A stretch of 64,000 nucleotides of DNA, taken from assembly GCA_016110215.1 (NCBI GenBank), contig JADWQD010000005.1, positions 1,736,001 through 1,800,000 of the forward strand, given 5' to 3'. The stretch's first letter is position 1. Each line of letters opens with the position of its first letter. The position numbers were made by a program, and so were the translations under genes. Below the pieces are notes generated by a model that did not search any database, was not told the origin of the DNA, and saw only the letters and a list, made by a program, of their open reading frames with translations. Shown piece by piece: positions 43,013 through 54,385 of the stretch. This DNA is from Capronia americana. Lineage: Eukaryota > Ascomycota > Eurotiomycetes > Chaetothyriales > Herpotrichiellaceae.

Positions 43013-43711
43013 AAGCAACGCCTTCTCTAGGTGTTAGGAGGAAATTTACGCACCTGAAACTCATACGGTACAAAAGCTCAACGTGTGATTCCTACCAAGC
43101 AGAGAGAATAGAAGAGAGATAGAAAGATTCTGGATCGTAGAAATAATCTATACGGAACGGCGCTAGTTTCAGATCCTAACGCAGAAGTAGACCGATAAAA
43201 CGAACGTGCAGAAGAGGTAGGAATCGCTACGCCGAGAGTAAGTTAAAAGAGAGTCGAGGGAGAGTAAAAGGTGAGAGGAGGGTAAGAGAAAGGAAGAGTC
43301 CTTGCGGCTAGTGGCGAGCAACAGGGCGGGATCACCCTAGTCTGAATTTACCTCGTCTTGGCAGGAACGACAATCAATTCCGAACGATCTTGGATTTCAT
43401 CTTCCAACGTTCTACGATACAAGCGTCGGCATCGCGTATTAGAATAGCTGAACAGGCGTTGTATCGGCCGTAGCGACAGTTATAAGCTATTGGCTGCTTG
43501 CTGCAAATCGACTGGAGCGATCTCGACATTAGGATATTGATACACAGCAACGTGCATTTTCCGCCGACAAGCGAAGTAGAGCCAAGCAGAAGCCGCATCG
43601 TCGGTCTAATCCGCTCGCTACATCACACAGTACAAAATACACTCTGTTGCGATACACATTGTTTTATATTGCAGCCCTTCTCTTCCAGGCCTCTAAACGG
43701 CAAGGGAAAAG
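43013..43711. other. Intergenic region with purine-rich, possibly transposon-derived block
   Basis: From about 43080 to 43330 the + strand is strongly purine-rich (GAGAGAATAGAAGAGAGATA and AGTCGAGGGAGAGTAAAAGG). This is unlike the neighbouring DNA and recalls the inner border of some fungal LTR elements. No coding sequence or terminal repeats were found. Confidence 0.35.
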
Positions 43712-44458
43712 ATGAATCGCAAACAGCGACGCGCGAAGAACTCGACCGACCACATCAGCAGCGCGGACGACATCCCCCTCGCGCCACCGCCCGAGAAGAC
43801 CAAGTCCCGAGATGCGAAGACAAAAACGTTATTCGAAATCGCCGCCGAGCGACAAGCCGAACTGCTCGGCTCGAAGTCTGGTGCTCATCACACGCAGGCG
43901 CCCATCGACGCCAACGCCATCAAGCCAGAGAATATCGTACAAGTGAAAATCGGGCCGGATGGATCGATCATCCCGGACTCGAGCGCTGAATCCGCTTCCG
44001 CATCCGACACGCCCTGGCTGGACACGGTCCTGCTGGCCTCGTCCCTGGGCGCCGTGCACTTCACGCTCTCGGTGCTGGCGATGCACCAGTACGCTGAGGA
44101 ACTGCGGTTCCGGCCCCTGGTGGCGCAGACGCTGGGCATCGCCTTCCCGACACTGACGGTGCTGATCGCGCTGTTCCACGGCGACTTGCTCCCTGCGTCG
44201 CTCGCGAGGCTGTCCCCCCAGACGAAGGGGTGGGTCGTCGCGGCGAGATCGCTCGTCTATCTCGTCATGGCGAACGTGGCGGGGTGTTACTTGATTTGGC
44301 TGACCAATGATAAGGGATACTATGCCGTTATGAAGAACGCGCCGAGCGTGGGGACGATCTGGGTGTGGGCGGTGTTAGAGATGGGGTTGTTGGGAGCGCT
44401 GGCCGGGGTGTTGGGCCCGGGGTTATATGCTTGGTGGTTCGGCTATGGGATCATGTGA
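43712..44458 (+). CDS. Conserved fungal four-helix membrane protein (possibly DUF7719)
   Basis: Single exon, 248 aa. A basic start (MNRKQRRAKNS), a Pro-rich acidic segment and KTLFEIAAERQAELLG lead into four hydrophobic helices: TVLLASSLGAVHFTLSVLAM, LVAQTLGIAFPTLTVLIALF, ARSLVYLVMANVAGCYLIWL and IWVWAVLEMGLLGALAGVLG. The MNRKQRRA start and the IAAERQAEL segment are a recurring fungal pattern, which I believe is DUF7719; that name is from memory and unchecked. No catalytic motif is seen. Location is likely an internal membrane. High GC and even codon use suggest a conserved single-copy gene. Confidence 0.85.
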   Translation: MNRKQRRAKNSTDHISSADDIPLAPPPEKTKSRDAKTKTLFEIAAERQAELLGSKSGAHHTQAPIDANAIKPENIVQVKIGPDGSIIPDSSAESASASDTPWLDTVLLASSLGAVHFTLSVLAMHQYAEELRFRPLVAQTLGIAFPTLTVLIALFHGDLLPASLARLSPQTKGWVVAARSLVYLVMANVAGCYLIWLTNDKGYYAVMKNAPSVGTIWVWAVLEMGLLGALAGVLGPGLYAWWFGYGIM

Positions 44459-46422
44459 ATGGGCGGAAGAGCACAGCGATGAGCATTTCCGTGTTGGAAA
44501 CGTCAATCATGGCAATCAATATACCAAGAGGGCAATATCGACGACTACTCCTTGCCTCGTAACTACTTTCTGTACGACCTCACTCGGGCTATGGGGACCC
44601 AGTACGATGGTGATCTGTTGGGCTTGGTTCTGGTCCTAGGTGAAGTTCACAAGAGTCAGAGAACCTCAGCGGGCAAAGGTTCACAGAAGCTTCCAAACCT
44701 TGATTTGTGACGCCAAGGACCGAAGTCGCGGTAGACTTCTCCGTTCTACGCCCCGGAGATGGCGGAGATGCTGAGAAATGACTCCCCCTCCCTACACCGG
44801 CTGTGTCACACCACAGAGTTCGACATCCCGGGCTGGTGGTACAAGCACTCGTACCGAGCACAAACCATGTGAGAAACGTCCCAACCAAACGGTGAGACCA
44901 CCGTACTCGTACACACACCAAGGCTCAGATCTCCGAGCGCAACATATTGTAAACTTCTAGAAAATCCCACATATTCTGGAACATCACCTATTTTTGGGCG
45001 GTGATCGTTGGTGTTGAGGGATTGCCCCTGCATACGCCCTGCCACTGCTCTCCAGCGCAACGATTATCCTAAATGCCATACGGTCCGACATGCACATTCG
45101 GCTGTCCATAGCGCTGAGCCGCCGATGGGCGATGGACGATGGACGATGGGCTGATGGCCCGCATCGGAGAACACCGATCTCACTCTGTACGGGCGGACAC
45201 ATGCCCCTAAGCCCTAGACACCGCACAGAGAAATTTTCGCACAGGTACTCCGTACTGTAGTACAAAAGGGTCCCTGAACCAGCGTGAGAAAGCTTCCCCG
45301 GTGGATATGATGGGATAATTATCGAGTAATAGTAGCGACGGACCGGGGGAGGTGCGATCCAGCAGGAGGTATTCTCCGATGCACGTGGTAAAAATTTTCT
45401 TTGCGACAAGACGCGTCGAAATGGCGAAATCGGTCTGAGTCACAATATGTCACATCGTCCAACGAGCGGCCGGTTGTAGAATTGGGGAGATGGAGGGTTG
45501 GACACGGCGTCGAAGTTACGATGTCGCTTTTTGCCGTACGACAGCAACAGTGGTCTACTAACTGTGTGCGAGTACCTCGTACATTGTCAAGATGCTTTTC
45601 GATTGAACCTCAGCCTCTGGTCACCTGGAAGTGAGTCTGTCCTGAGTCTTGGAGAATTTGCGGGGTGCAGAGAGTGGCGCCTTTGGGCGGCTTCCATTGG
45701 GCTTTAGGGGCCCTTAGCGATTTCCGTGGCGCGGGCAGGGATGTAATTGCCTCGCTTGGGATGAACACAGTCAAAAATCCAGCAGTCAGCTGGTCGCCAC
45801 TGCCGTTTCCAGTTGGCGGACCGCAGAAATGATCCGCACAAAGGAGACTGCGACGCCAATCCACAAGGCTTTCCACATGCAGGAATCTGACGAGGCCTTG
45901 GATTTTTTCACACTTGTGATTTGATCCAATCGCGGACACCGCTGCAAGGTTTTGTTGGCGCCGAAGCTTCCAGGATACGTTTCTCCTTGGTGATGTCAGC
46001 TGCCGCCAGAATGAGGACAGATGCGACAGATTGACGTGGTCGTACAAACCTGCTCGTAGAACCTGCTGAACCCGCTCACCATGGCACCATGCGGACGTCC
46101 TCTCCGGCTGGCTGTGGCCTGAGAGACAAATGAAGTTGCAGCGTCGTTGCCCTTGCGTCTAGCTACTGTGACTTTGCCCTGATCGAGGTTTCCATTATTC
46201 ATACCTCATCTATTTGGAGAGGTCACGCCCAACGCGACAACTGCCTACAAAGGCGTGCGCGTATGCCTCCTCCTGTGTTTGTGAAAATCTTTTCTCACCT
46301 GCTGTTATATCCTTTCGCAACTATCACGCGACAACAACATTGGTACCCGTAGGCTCAATTAACTTCCTCTTGGCCGTCGGCAGCGTCATAGGCTTCGAGT
46401 CGAGCTGCACCTTCCTCGACTG
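44459..46422. other. 2-kb intergenic region, no supported gene
   Basis: It is mainly the upstream region of the arrestin gene. One reverse octamer TACTCGTA lies at 44904. A 145-codon minus-strand frame at 45610-46047 shows no domain. A short GATGGGCGATGGACGATGGA tandem lies near 45124-45150. Confidence 0.45.
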
Positions 46423-48249
46423 GTGGACCGAAAGAAAGCCACCCCCACCTGCCCGAAGTCGCCTGCGCGCCTATTCGCCTGCGCCCCCGGCGTCATCGTC
46501 GTCAAGTTTAGCGATCAGTCCAGCATGCCATCGCGCATCCAGGGCACATCTCCCTCTCCACGACAGGCTCCCAGTACTGTCAACGATGTGGTCAATGCTC
46601 TCCAGCGCAAACTGACAATCAACCACATCGAAACGTCAAGCACCCCGCCCAGAAGACCGTCATTCTCGATGGATTCATTACTCCATCCAAAGAAGGACAA
46701 GAAACATGAAGAGCCCAAAGACCACGACCCCCGCAATCCCAAGCGCCTGTCACTGACCGGCCGCCATTCGAGCAAGTCCAAGGACAGAACGTCTGCGCGT
46801 TCGCCGAGAGTCACTGCAGCTCAGCCCGGTCGCTTTGAAATGATCATCGAGTCTCCTCCGTTGGTTCTGTATGGGACCACAGGCACGTCGAGCGGAGCGC
46901 TACTTTCGGGCCGCCTGAAGTTCCTGGTCAGTGATCCAACCGGTCAGGTACGGCTTCATAACTTCAACATGATGCTGAAAGCCATCACTACTTCCAAGAA
47001 ACCGGTTGGTAAGGACTGCAGGGAATGCGCCGAGAAGGTCGAGATCCTCAAGACCTGGGAATTTCTCTCCGAACCACGGACGTTTTCCTCCGGCCAGGAC
47101 AACCAATTCCCCTATTCCTTCCTCTTCCCTGGTCATCTTCCTGCCTCGACACAATCCCAGCTGGCGTCAATCCAATACTCGCTCCTCGCAACGGCGACAA
47201 CCGCCCATGGCGAGGAGATCACCCTGACTCACCCCTTGACCCTTCAAAGAGCAGTTCAGCCGGGTCCCGATAAGTCAAGCATTAGGATTTTCCCGCCGAC
47301 CAATCTCACCGGCCGAGTACAGCTCCCTCCCGTCGTCCACCCCATTGGCGTCTTCCCAGTCTCCATGTCATTAAGCGGCGTGGTGGAAAAGAAAGGCGAG
47401 AGCCAGACTCGGTGGAGGCTGAGAAAGATGAGCTGGCGGGTCGAGGAGCACTCCAAGGCGATATCGAACCCGTGTTCGAGGCATGCCCACAAGGTGAGCG
47501 AGGGAAAGTCAATCCTACACCAAGAGACAAGAGTCCTCGGCAACGACGAGTTGAAGGGTGGCTGGAAGAGCGACTTTGATACAATCGGAGGCGAGATCTG
47601 CATGGAGTTCGAAGCGTCTTTGACGACTAAGAGTGGCCAACGACCCACCTGCGACGTGGATTCGCCGACAGGAATCGAGGTCAAGCACAATCTGGTCATC
47701 GAGTTGATCGTCGCCGAAGAGTTCTGCCCCAACAAGAACACCTCCCTGGTCACTCCCACTGGTGCCGCTCGCGTGCTCCGGATGCAGTTCGGCTTGATTG
47801 TTACCGAACGAGCCGGCATGGGCATCAGCTGGGACGAAGAGATGCCACCTGTCTACGAAGATGTCCCGCCAAGTCCACCCGGATATGGCAGTGCCGACAG
47901 GAATGACGGCGCTTGGGGTGGCGCGGTTATCGAAGACTACCACGGCGACTTGCCCGACTATGAAGCTCTTGAAAACATGGGCAACGACGAATCTCGTGCT
48001 GGTGCAGGCAACGCCGGCCTTCCCATGCGTGGGAACCAACCTCCGCATAGGCGATACAGTTCCGGCGGTGGTGAGGGCCCCTCACGGAGATTCAGTCCCC
48101 CCAGAAGACATCTGGCTGGGTTGACCAATGACGAGTTGGGAGCCGAGCCTCCTCAGTACACCTTGAACCGACGACCGTCTGGAGACCAGCAACAGACTGG
48201 CTCGCCAGAAGATTTCGCCGAAGGCAGCACGTCGACTGCGCAACACTAA
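46423..48249 (+). CDS. Alpha-arrestin (LDB19/ART1-type ubiquitin-ligase adaptor)
   Basis: Single exon, up to 608 aa. A Ser/Pro/Lys-rich N-terminal region of about 145 residues precedes the arrestin N-domain (FEMIIESPPLVLYGTTGTSS, SGRLKFLV, LHNFNMMLKAITTSKKPVG, FPYSFLFPGHLPAST). The arrestin C-domain follows (VHPIGVFPVSMSLSGVV, RLRKMSWRVEEHS, VKHNLVIELIVAEEF, ARVLRMQFGLIVTERAG). Two PPxY motifs, PPVY (475) and PPQY (576), should bind the WW domains of an Rsp5/NEDD4 ligase. Such adaptors mark plasma-membrane transporters for ubiquitination and endocytosis in response to nutrients or stress. The ATG at 46525 (Met35) is an equally good start because the first 34 residues look unlike coding sequence. 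Confidence 0.94.
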   Translation: MDRKKATPTCPKSPARLFACAPGVIVVKFSDQSSMPSRIQGTSPSPRQAPSTVNDVVNALQRKLTINHIETSSTPPRRPSFSMDSLLHPKKDKKHEEPKDHDPRNPKRLSLTGRHSSKSKDRTSARSPRVTAAQPGRFEMIIESPPLVLYGTTGTSSGALLSGRLKFLVSDPTGQVRLHNFNMMLKAITTSKKPVGKDCRECAEKVEILKTWEFLSEPRTFSSGQDNQFPYSFLFPGHLPASTQSQLASIQYSLLATATTAHGEEITLTHPLTLQRAVQPGPDKSSIRIFPPTNLTGRVQLPPVVHPIGVFPVSMSLSGVVEKKGESQTRWRLRKMSWRVEEHSKAISNPCSRHAHKVSEGKSILHQETRVLGNDELKGGWKSDFDTIGGEICMEFEASLTTKSGQRPTCDVDSPTGIEVKHNLVIELIVAEEFCPNKNTSLVTPTGAARVLRMQFGLIVTERAGMGISWDEEMPPVYEDVPPSPPGYGSADRNDGAWGGAVIEDYHGDLPDYEALENMGNDESRAGAGNAGLPMRGNQPPHRRYSSGGGEGPSRRFSPPRRHLAGLTNDELGAEPPQYTLNRRPSGDQQQTGSPEDFAEGSTSTAQH

Positions 48250-50299
48250 TTGGAGCCTGCCAGCGGGGGCAGGTGTATTTTTCACGCAGCAACCTGTATT
48301 CCGAGGACGGTTTGACACTCTGCCACATCCTCAACACGATGACACACGGCAGCAGACGATACGATACGAATCACTTATTTCCACCTTTTCGGGCTGTTGC
48401 CAAGCGCAACATAGGGTCGTTATTGTTGGTTTTGCGGTTGCAAAAAAGCATTGATACCCAGGAACGTTCTCTGGTTGATTTTTCAAGCATCACAAGCATG
48501 GCAGCAAGCGTATTGGTTGTTGAGACTTTGGGCGTTGGGTTTGTTTCCCCCTGAGAAGTCGCTACTCATCCGACTTTCTCTTTTCCTCTTCGACATGATT
48601 TGGAAGGCCAGGGATGGAGGCATGAGGGCATGAGGCCACGAGGCCACGAAGCCGCCACGGTTTGGCTTGAGGCACATAAGTGTGCCAGCCTCGCTCGTAC
48701 CTTTATCATTGTGTACGATAAAGTAGTATGATAGGTAATCCAAGCACAGTGCCGCGCAACAAAAGCCGGTCAACCTCAATGCGAACGCATGGGTTCTAAT
48801 GTGATTGTGATAGAGTACTCATACCTATCATGTTCGAGACTCTACTCTCGACCATATGTGGCATTTTCATTCCAATTCACTCCTCCTGGACGATTACTGC
48901 ACAAACAGATGGGCAGAGCGGAGAGGAAGTATTGGCAACTCAACCTGATCGTGCCCGATGTACAGTATCCGGACAAAAGTCACTGTCTGGAGAGGTCCAC
49001 AGCCCCGTGGGATTAGCCCAAAAAGACTGAATATCCTGGCAATTCGTGCCTGGAACTTGGACCTCTCAGCTTATATGCCTATCTGGACAGCGGCGCTGTT
49101 CAGAACACCCTAGGGATCGCCCAAAAAGACTGGAATTCTGGCAAATCATGCCCGGAATCTGGACCTCTCAGCTTATATGCCTGTCTGAACCGCTGTTCCT
49201 AATACACTCCCGGCCACCGTACGAAGCACATCCTCTAGCAATAAAGCCTCTGTCCGGGGATTGTAGAAGCCTCCAATCATATCAGACATCCAACCCCAGT
49301 AATTCAGCTTTGCTGCACGTAACCGTTCGCGTCCAAAGGGCCGTTGGGCAGCCGACGCGCACCGTGTCATTGCCGAATCCTTAATCCAATCCAGTGCTGA
49401 TGGCTCTTTTCCCAACAGCACATCGCTGCCAGCCCGCATGCTTTTTAAGAACGAGTCTCCCTTCTTGCCATTGAAGTCTAAGTCTCCATCCTGGCCCAGC
49501 CTCGTGGAACACTCTGCCCCGCTAGACTTTGAAATCGTTCTGGGCAGTAGTTCGTTATTAGCAATGAATCCGATGGTAGACGGCCCGCCTTAATAGGGTC
49601 CTATTGAACGGTACTGTAGATGAAAGTAAACCAAAGAATGCAAGGCAATGGGAAACAGACAGTCACACAGTATACGGTGCAGCACAGGCACAGTACGATG
49701 GTACGGTGAAGCACAACAGTTCTCTCTGCGCAACGGATCTGGGCAGCGGAAGATCAACATGGACCGTACCATATGTTCCACGACCGGAATCTCGACGCCA
49801 GTCTCCCCACGTGACCTCACGCCGCTTTTGCTCAGGCTGACTCGCGTCCGGCTCAACGTCGGCTCAGGCTCGGCCGAGCCAGTTCACCTTGCTGACCATA
49901 CCGGGGCAGTGGCCCAAAAGTCGTCCCTGGGGAGACGACTGATCATGAAAATCGGAACTGGAATATAGTTATGCCGCGCTGCTTACGTATTGAGCTTACT
50001 GCCATAAATAGCCATACAGTTGCCCGTAAAGACAAGTGCGTACGATCTGCCCATTGGCGCAGAAATATCAGCGTTCCTCAATTCGAGCCCGGGCATGCTA
50101 CCATTCTGCCCTCTCCAGTGCTCTATCTATTCTGTTCCCGGGCACATCAGATGATATTTCTCAGCCTTGCCAGCGATCCTGTCCCTCCTTCGGCCTTCTT
50201 GCCCTGGCCTAATCTGTCTAGCAGGTCACAAAGGGTCAGTTCATAACAGTGAGCACTTCGTGCAAGATTCTTTGTGGAGTATGACCACTCAGGAATCGC
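48250..50299. other. 2-kb intergenic region with a 104-bp duplication
   Basis: No supported gene. A tandem duplication lies at 49011-49210. Overlapping short frames at 49590-49970 have no domain. Confidence 0.45.
49011..49210. repeat. Tandem duplication, unit about 104 bp
   Basis: The words GCCCAAAAAGACTG and GGACCTCTCAGCTTATATGC occur twice in the same order, the first pair from 49011 and the second from 49115. Small differences separate the copies. Confidence 0.8.
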
Positions 50300-52758
50300 A
50301 TGATAAGACGCCCCCCCCCACAGCCATGCTGGCAAAAAAACGCCACAACCTCCGCAGCCTTGGATGACGGTAGATACAGGGGCTGGAGTGGTCGTCATCC
50401 TGCTATGGGTGTCTGGCTACATTCCCTCTCTGCCACGCCGAGTTGGATATGGGCATGGTGCTTTTTGAGTGTTTTCCATTCACTATTTGTCCGTGGAACC
50501 TGGCGCGCTACGGTCGTCTTCATTTTATGTGTGTACTGGCTGGCTCTGGAGGCTTTGACTGCCCTGGCCTTCGCTTACACGATATCCGACAAGTCGCGCA
50601 TCTACCGAGGATTTCATCTCCCACACCAGACTGTCCTGACACGGACATGGGTCGTCACCGTCGGCAAGCATTGGCACCTTCTCGTGAAAATGGCTAAGCT
50701 GGACGCCAACGTGATCGACCTGGGGGACTACGTGGTGTGTGCGTTCATGCCTTTTCTCCTGCCCTGGATCTTGGCCGCCATGGTAGCGTTCGTGCGAGAT
50801 TCCTGTGTGTCGCTGCTTCCATTTTAGAGCTGGGGTCGTCATCTCGAGAATGCCTTCAAGCATTCAAAGCCACTGCCCGGCGAGGAAAATTTCTCGACAC
50901 GCAAAAAGGAATAGAGAGAACTTTTCGTCTACAACCGTCCATTCTATACCGAGATTGGAACCATCACCTCTAAGGCACTAAATCCACGCGTTCGCCTCCT
51001 CATCTTATATGCTGGAAGGCGACATGACCCGCTGGTTGGCCATATCGAAACTGTGGCACTGGATCCGGCAACCGGATATACGGCCCTTTCATACGCCTGG
51101 GGAGACATGGACATATGGTGTCATCTCAAGATCGGGCGCCGGAAAGGCCTCCGTCTCACGAGAAACGTGGACTATGCTTTGCGCCAACTTCGTCTCAAAG
51201 AAAAAGCCTGGCAGTCTGGATAGATGCTGCATGTATCAATCAGGCCGACAACACGGAGAAACAGTATCAGTTCAGCCTGATGGGATCTATCTTTGGCCGG
51301 GCGTCTCGTGTCGCCATCTCGCTGGGGCCATGTCCCGAACCTCTTGAATCGAAGTCCAGCTCTACTTAAGCTACCCTTTATGATTGTGCGCAGCTCGAAG
51401 ATCCTAGATGTGCCGCGAGGAAAAGCTCGCGGTGCAGCGTGGTCCAGATAGGGCCCAATGGTGGAATCGCATCTGGACAGTATATACAACGTGAACGTTT
51501 ACCAGCAACTGACAAGCTAACGAGCGCCTAGGTCGGCGAGGCCATTCTGGCAAAGCAGATCAGTATCCACGTCGGCTCCCACGTTTATGAATGGTCCAAG
51601 TTCTGTGCACAAGCAGACTCTCGACACCGGATTCAGAGTTTGGTGCCTTATTGCAGAGACTAAAGCAACTACGCCAGCTGCGAGATTAGTGGGCGCCTCT
51701 AAGAGGAGCCGCACAAAAGTCCTGTCCTTAAAATTTCTGCTAAAAAACATCAGCTCACATATAGCTACCAAGGCCCATAACGAGATCTATGCTCTGCTGG
51801 GTCTAATGCCGCGCGAACCGCGCGAGAAACTACCTGCGGACTATTTAATGTCCATCCAGCGGCTTCAAAACTAGCAAGCGGACTTTTGCTAGCGGAGACG
51901 GGCTGCTTCGACACACTCTTCCAAGGTCTCTAGAGAGGAGGCACCCGACCGCGCCGGGGCATCTTGGGCACTAGAGCTAACGGAGACGGCGGTGCCGGAC
52001 GCTTAAGCAGGCGGCTTTTGTGATGAATCTTGTGACAGCCAGGTGTATAACGCAACAAGCTCTTACAGCCCGAGATTCGCTTTTAGTGACCCGACTTTCA
52101 GCAGGGACGAGATAAAGGCGCAAGGCATTGAGTTGCTCACTAACGGCCTCTGCATCGACCCGATCGAATCTGTCCTGGACGATACTAAAACGAGCCGAAG
52201 TTGCGTCAAGGAAACCGCCCTTCATTAATACGAAGTGGCTTTAACACGGGCTGAACGACGCGACATGCCTCTACTGTGTGAATAGGGCTACCACTCTGCC
52301 AGCGACCACTAGGCCCAGCTGCAGGCTGCGTTTTCGCGCCACGATCCACTGCGGTAGAATTTCAAACATACCCAGTGGCGACTGCGAGATTGGCTGGCCG
52401 ACGGCGTGAGAGCAGACATGCGCTCGATGCTGGGCGTCGAGTCAAAGCACCTGGCTGATTTTATGGAGTATGCACACGAGATGGCCAAAGGTCGCAAAGT
52501 CTTTATCACTCGCGGGGGCTCGTCGGAGTCAGCACAGCCAGGGATGTCAAGGCAGGAGATGTCGTTGTGGCGCTGTACGGCTGCTCCCATCTGGTGCTGC
52601 TTCGGACAACAAGACCAGGAGCACGAGCAGGGCCGTTCAGCACTCGGGAGGCGCAATGCATCATCGGCGTGGCCACGGTGTTGTGCCTTATGGACGGGGA
52701 GCTGGCTGAGCTTTACGCAGCTGAGCTGTGCCGGGAGACTGGCCTTCGCCTGAATTAA
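50300..52758 (+). pseudogene. Second HET-domain pseudogene, with a possible membrane N-terminal part
   Basis: A first block (50300-50827) is hydrophobic, with several possible helices (WIWAWCFLSVFHSLF, VVFILCVYWLALEALTALAF, FLLPWILAAMVAFV). After a stop comes RVRLLILYAGRRHDPLVG and TALSYAWGD near 51090, the first HET motif. A frameshift in the next 90 bp precedes VWIDAACINQADNTEKQY near 51220, then WWNRIWTV near 51465 in another frame. IATKAHNEIYALLGLMPREP is near 51800. The usual HET C-terminal block RKVFITRGG...GDVVVALYGC, then LMDGE, ends at 52758. Landmark order is complete but spread over several frames with stops. The membrane part may be an independent gene fragment. Confidence 0.75.
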
Positions 52759-53457
52759 ACATTCAAGACATACTCTTCCATATTGTAACGGGGAGGAAGA
52801 TTATAGGTTCAGGCACCTCTGGACATGTCCAGGATCTTGCCATCGGACTCTTCATTGGTCAGAATAGTCGAGGTCTCACAGGACGGCTGCCTTCCTGTTA
52901 CAATAGTTTTGTAGATGGATACTTGATCCGAGACCCGGAATGGAACCCTTTCATTCAACAATACGGCTAGTCGCTAGTCAACAGCACCGTGACTGGCTTC
53001 GGACGAGACCTACAGAGGGCATGCTCGACTATCCTCAGTACATACCAAGCATTGATACTAGTAGGTCCCCCCAGGCAAGCGTCGACGGAGGCAAAAGGAG
53101 TTTTATTTGAAGAAAGTGATATTTCACTGGTATTCCCCCAAATATGCTTTCATTGCACGAGATCTAGTACGGATTGCATACCGCCGAATCGAGTTAGCTT
53201 TGCGTCACCAAGTGTTGCGAGGGTGTTGATATAGGAAGCCAGGCAGGCAGGCAGGCAGGCTACAGGGTGAAATAATGTTGCCATCCGGACCAGCAATTGT
53301 AGAGAATAAAGACGCCACGTTATTATTAAAATCTTGACACGTTGACTTACAGCACCCGGCTTCATCTTCACAAACGACCATAATATCATGAGAGCTGGGA
53401 AACACCCTCCACCCATTCCTTCTGAAGCAATTGCTCTCTGGATCAGACGGCCATGCG
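52759..53457. other. Intergenic region with (AGGC)n microsatellite
   Basis: About 700 bp between the HET pseudogene and the DUF6594 gene. Five AGGC units lie at 53241-53260. Short frames only. Confidence 0.5.
53241..53260. repeat. (AGGC)5 microsatellite
   Basis: Five perfect tetranucleotide units, in non-coding DNA. Confidence 0.85.
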
Positions 53458-54385
53458 TCAATGATCCTTGACAGATGAGACACTTTGGAGGAACACAATC
53501 AATACAGCACAAAAGGCCGCTGTGCCCGCAAAGACCTCGAATCGGCGGCAGCGCGCCGCAAACATCAGGATGCTCGAGAAGATGGTGGTAAACACAGAAA
53601 TCAGGATCAGCCGCAGGTATGTCGCCTTTGTAAAATTCAAAGCAACGACGGAAGAAACGAGAATTGCCGACGACAGCAGAACCGTGCAGGCGTCTCCCAC
53701 CAAGATCAGAGATTTGGGCGTATACCTAAAGACATCAGTAGGCTGAGCCTCAACGTCTGGCGTCTGCTCCCCGTTACAAAGCGTCTTGCTTCTTTCTCCC
53801 ACCATGTTGTGCCACAGGGGCACCCATCTCTCCGCCAGCCAGCGATCAAGACTGTCAAGTTTCGGAGACAAGGTCAACAGCTCGGCGAGCGGGCTTTCCA
53901 TCCATGGGCACATATCCTTAACATTCATCGGCCCCTCCACCGGTCGTTTAAGAAGGAGCCAGTCCTTCATCCATCGATGATTTGTCGACGATGGAGAGCC
54001 GAACTTTCGGACTTCCGCCCACTTGGAAATATTCTCATCTACCGCGGTCAGATCAGGCGAGCGTGGCCTGTGCCATCTGCTTACAGTATGTTCCAAGCGT
54101 CCGTTGAGCCTCAGCAATCTTGTCCCGATACTCTCGTGCAAGCGACGTCTGAGACTTGTGAATTATCTCCCATTCCACGTCAAGATCCTCTGCATTGCAC
54201 ATGGACTTGTCGTTGGGGCTGGGCTGGCTCGCCCTGCGGACGATCTCGTCAAGTTCTTGCTCAAGGTTGCACAGATCGGCTTGGAGGAAGATGTTTATTC
54301 GGGCAGAAAGGGCTTGGAACCGGCGAAAGACCACGCTCTCGGGACAGTCTGCCATCAAAGAGGCAATCTCGCTGTATCGCACCAT
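53458..54385 (-). CDS. DUF6594-type membrane protein
   Basis: Two exons, 54385-54085 and 54038-53458, with a 46-bp GTAAGC/TAG intron. The product is 293 aa and the joined frame closes exactly. An in-frame stop just upstream supports this ATG. The N-terminal half is soluble and helical: YSEIASLMADCPE, VFRRFQALSARINIFLQADL and CNLEQELDEI. This pattern of a low-complexity degree plus an FRRFxxLxARxxLxLQxxLxxLExEL-like helix is typical of the fungal DUF6594 family. The C-terminus has three consecutive membrane helices (ACTVLLSSAILVSSVVAL, LILISVFTTIFSSILMFA, VFAGTAAFCAVLIVFL), also as in the family. Function is unknown; the genes are numerous in fungi and often lie near HET genes, as here. Confidence 0.85.

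Noticed and set aside
47256..47825. 189-codon minus-strand frame
   Set aside because: Antisense shadow of the arrestin gene.
50300..52758. Reading the second HET locus as an intact multi-intron gene
   Set aside because: The frame change between ALSYAWG and WIDAACINQ falls in a stretch with no plausible intron, and several stops follow.
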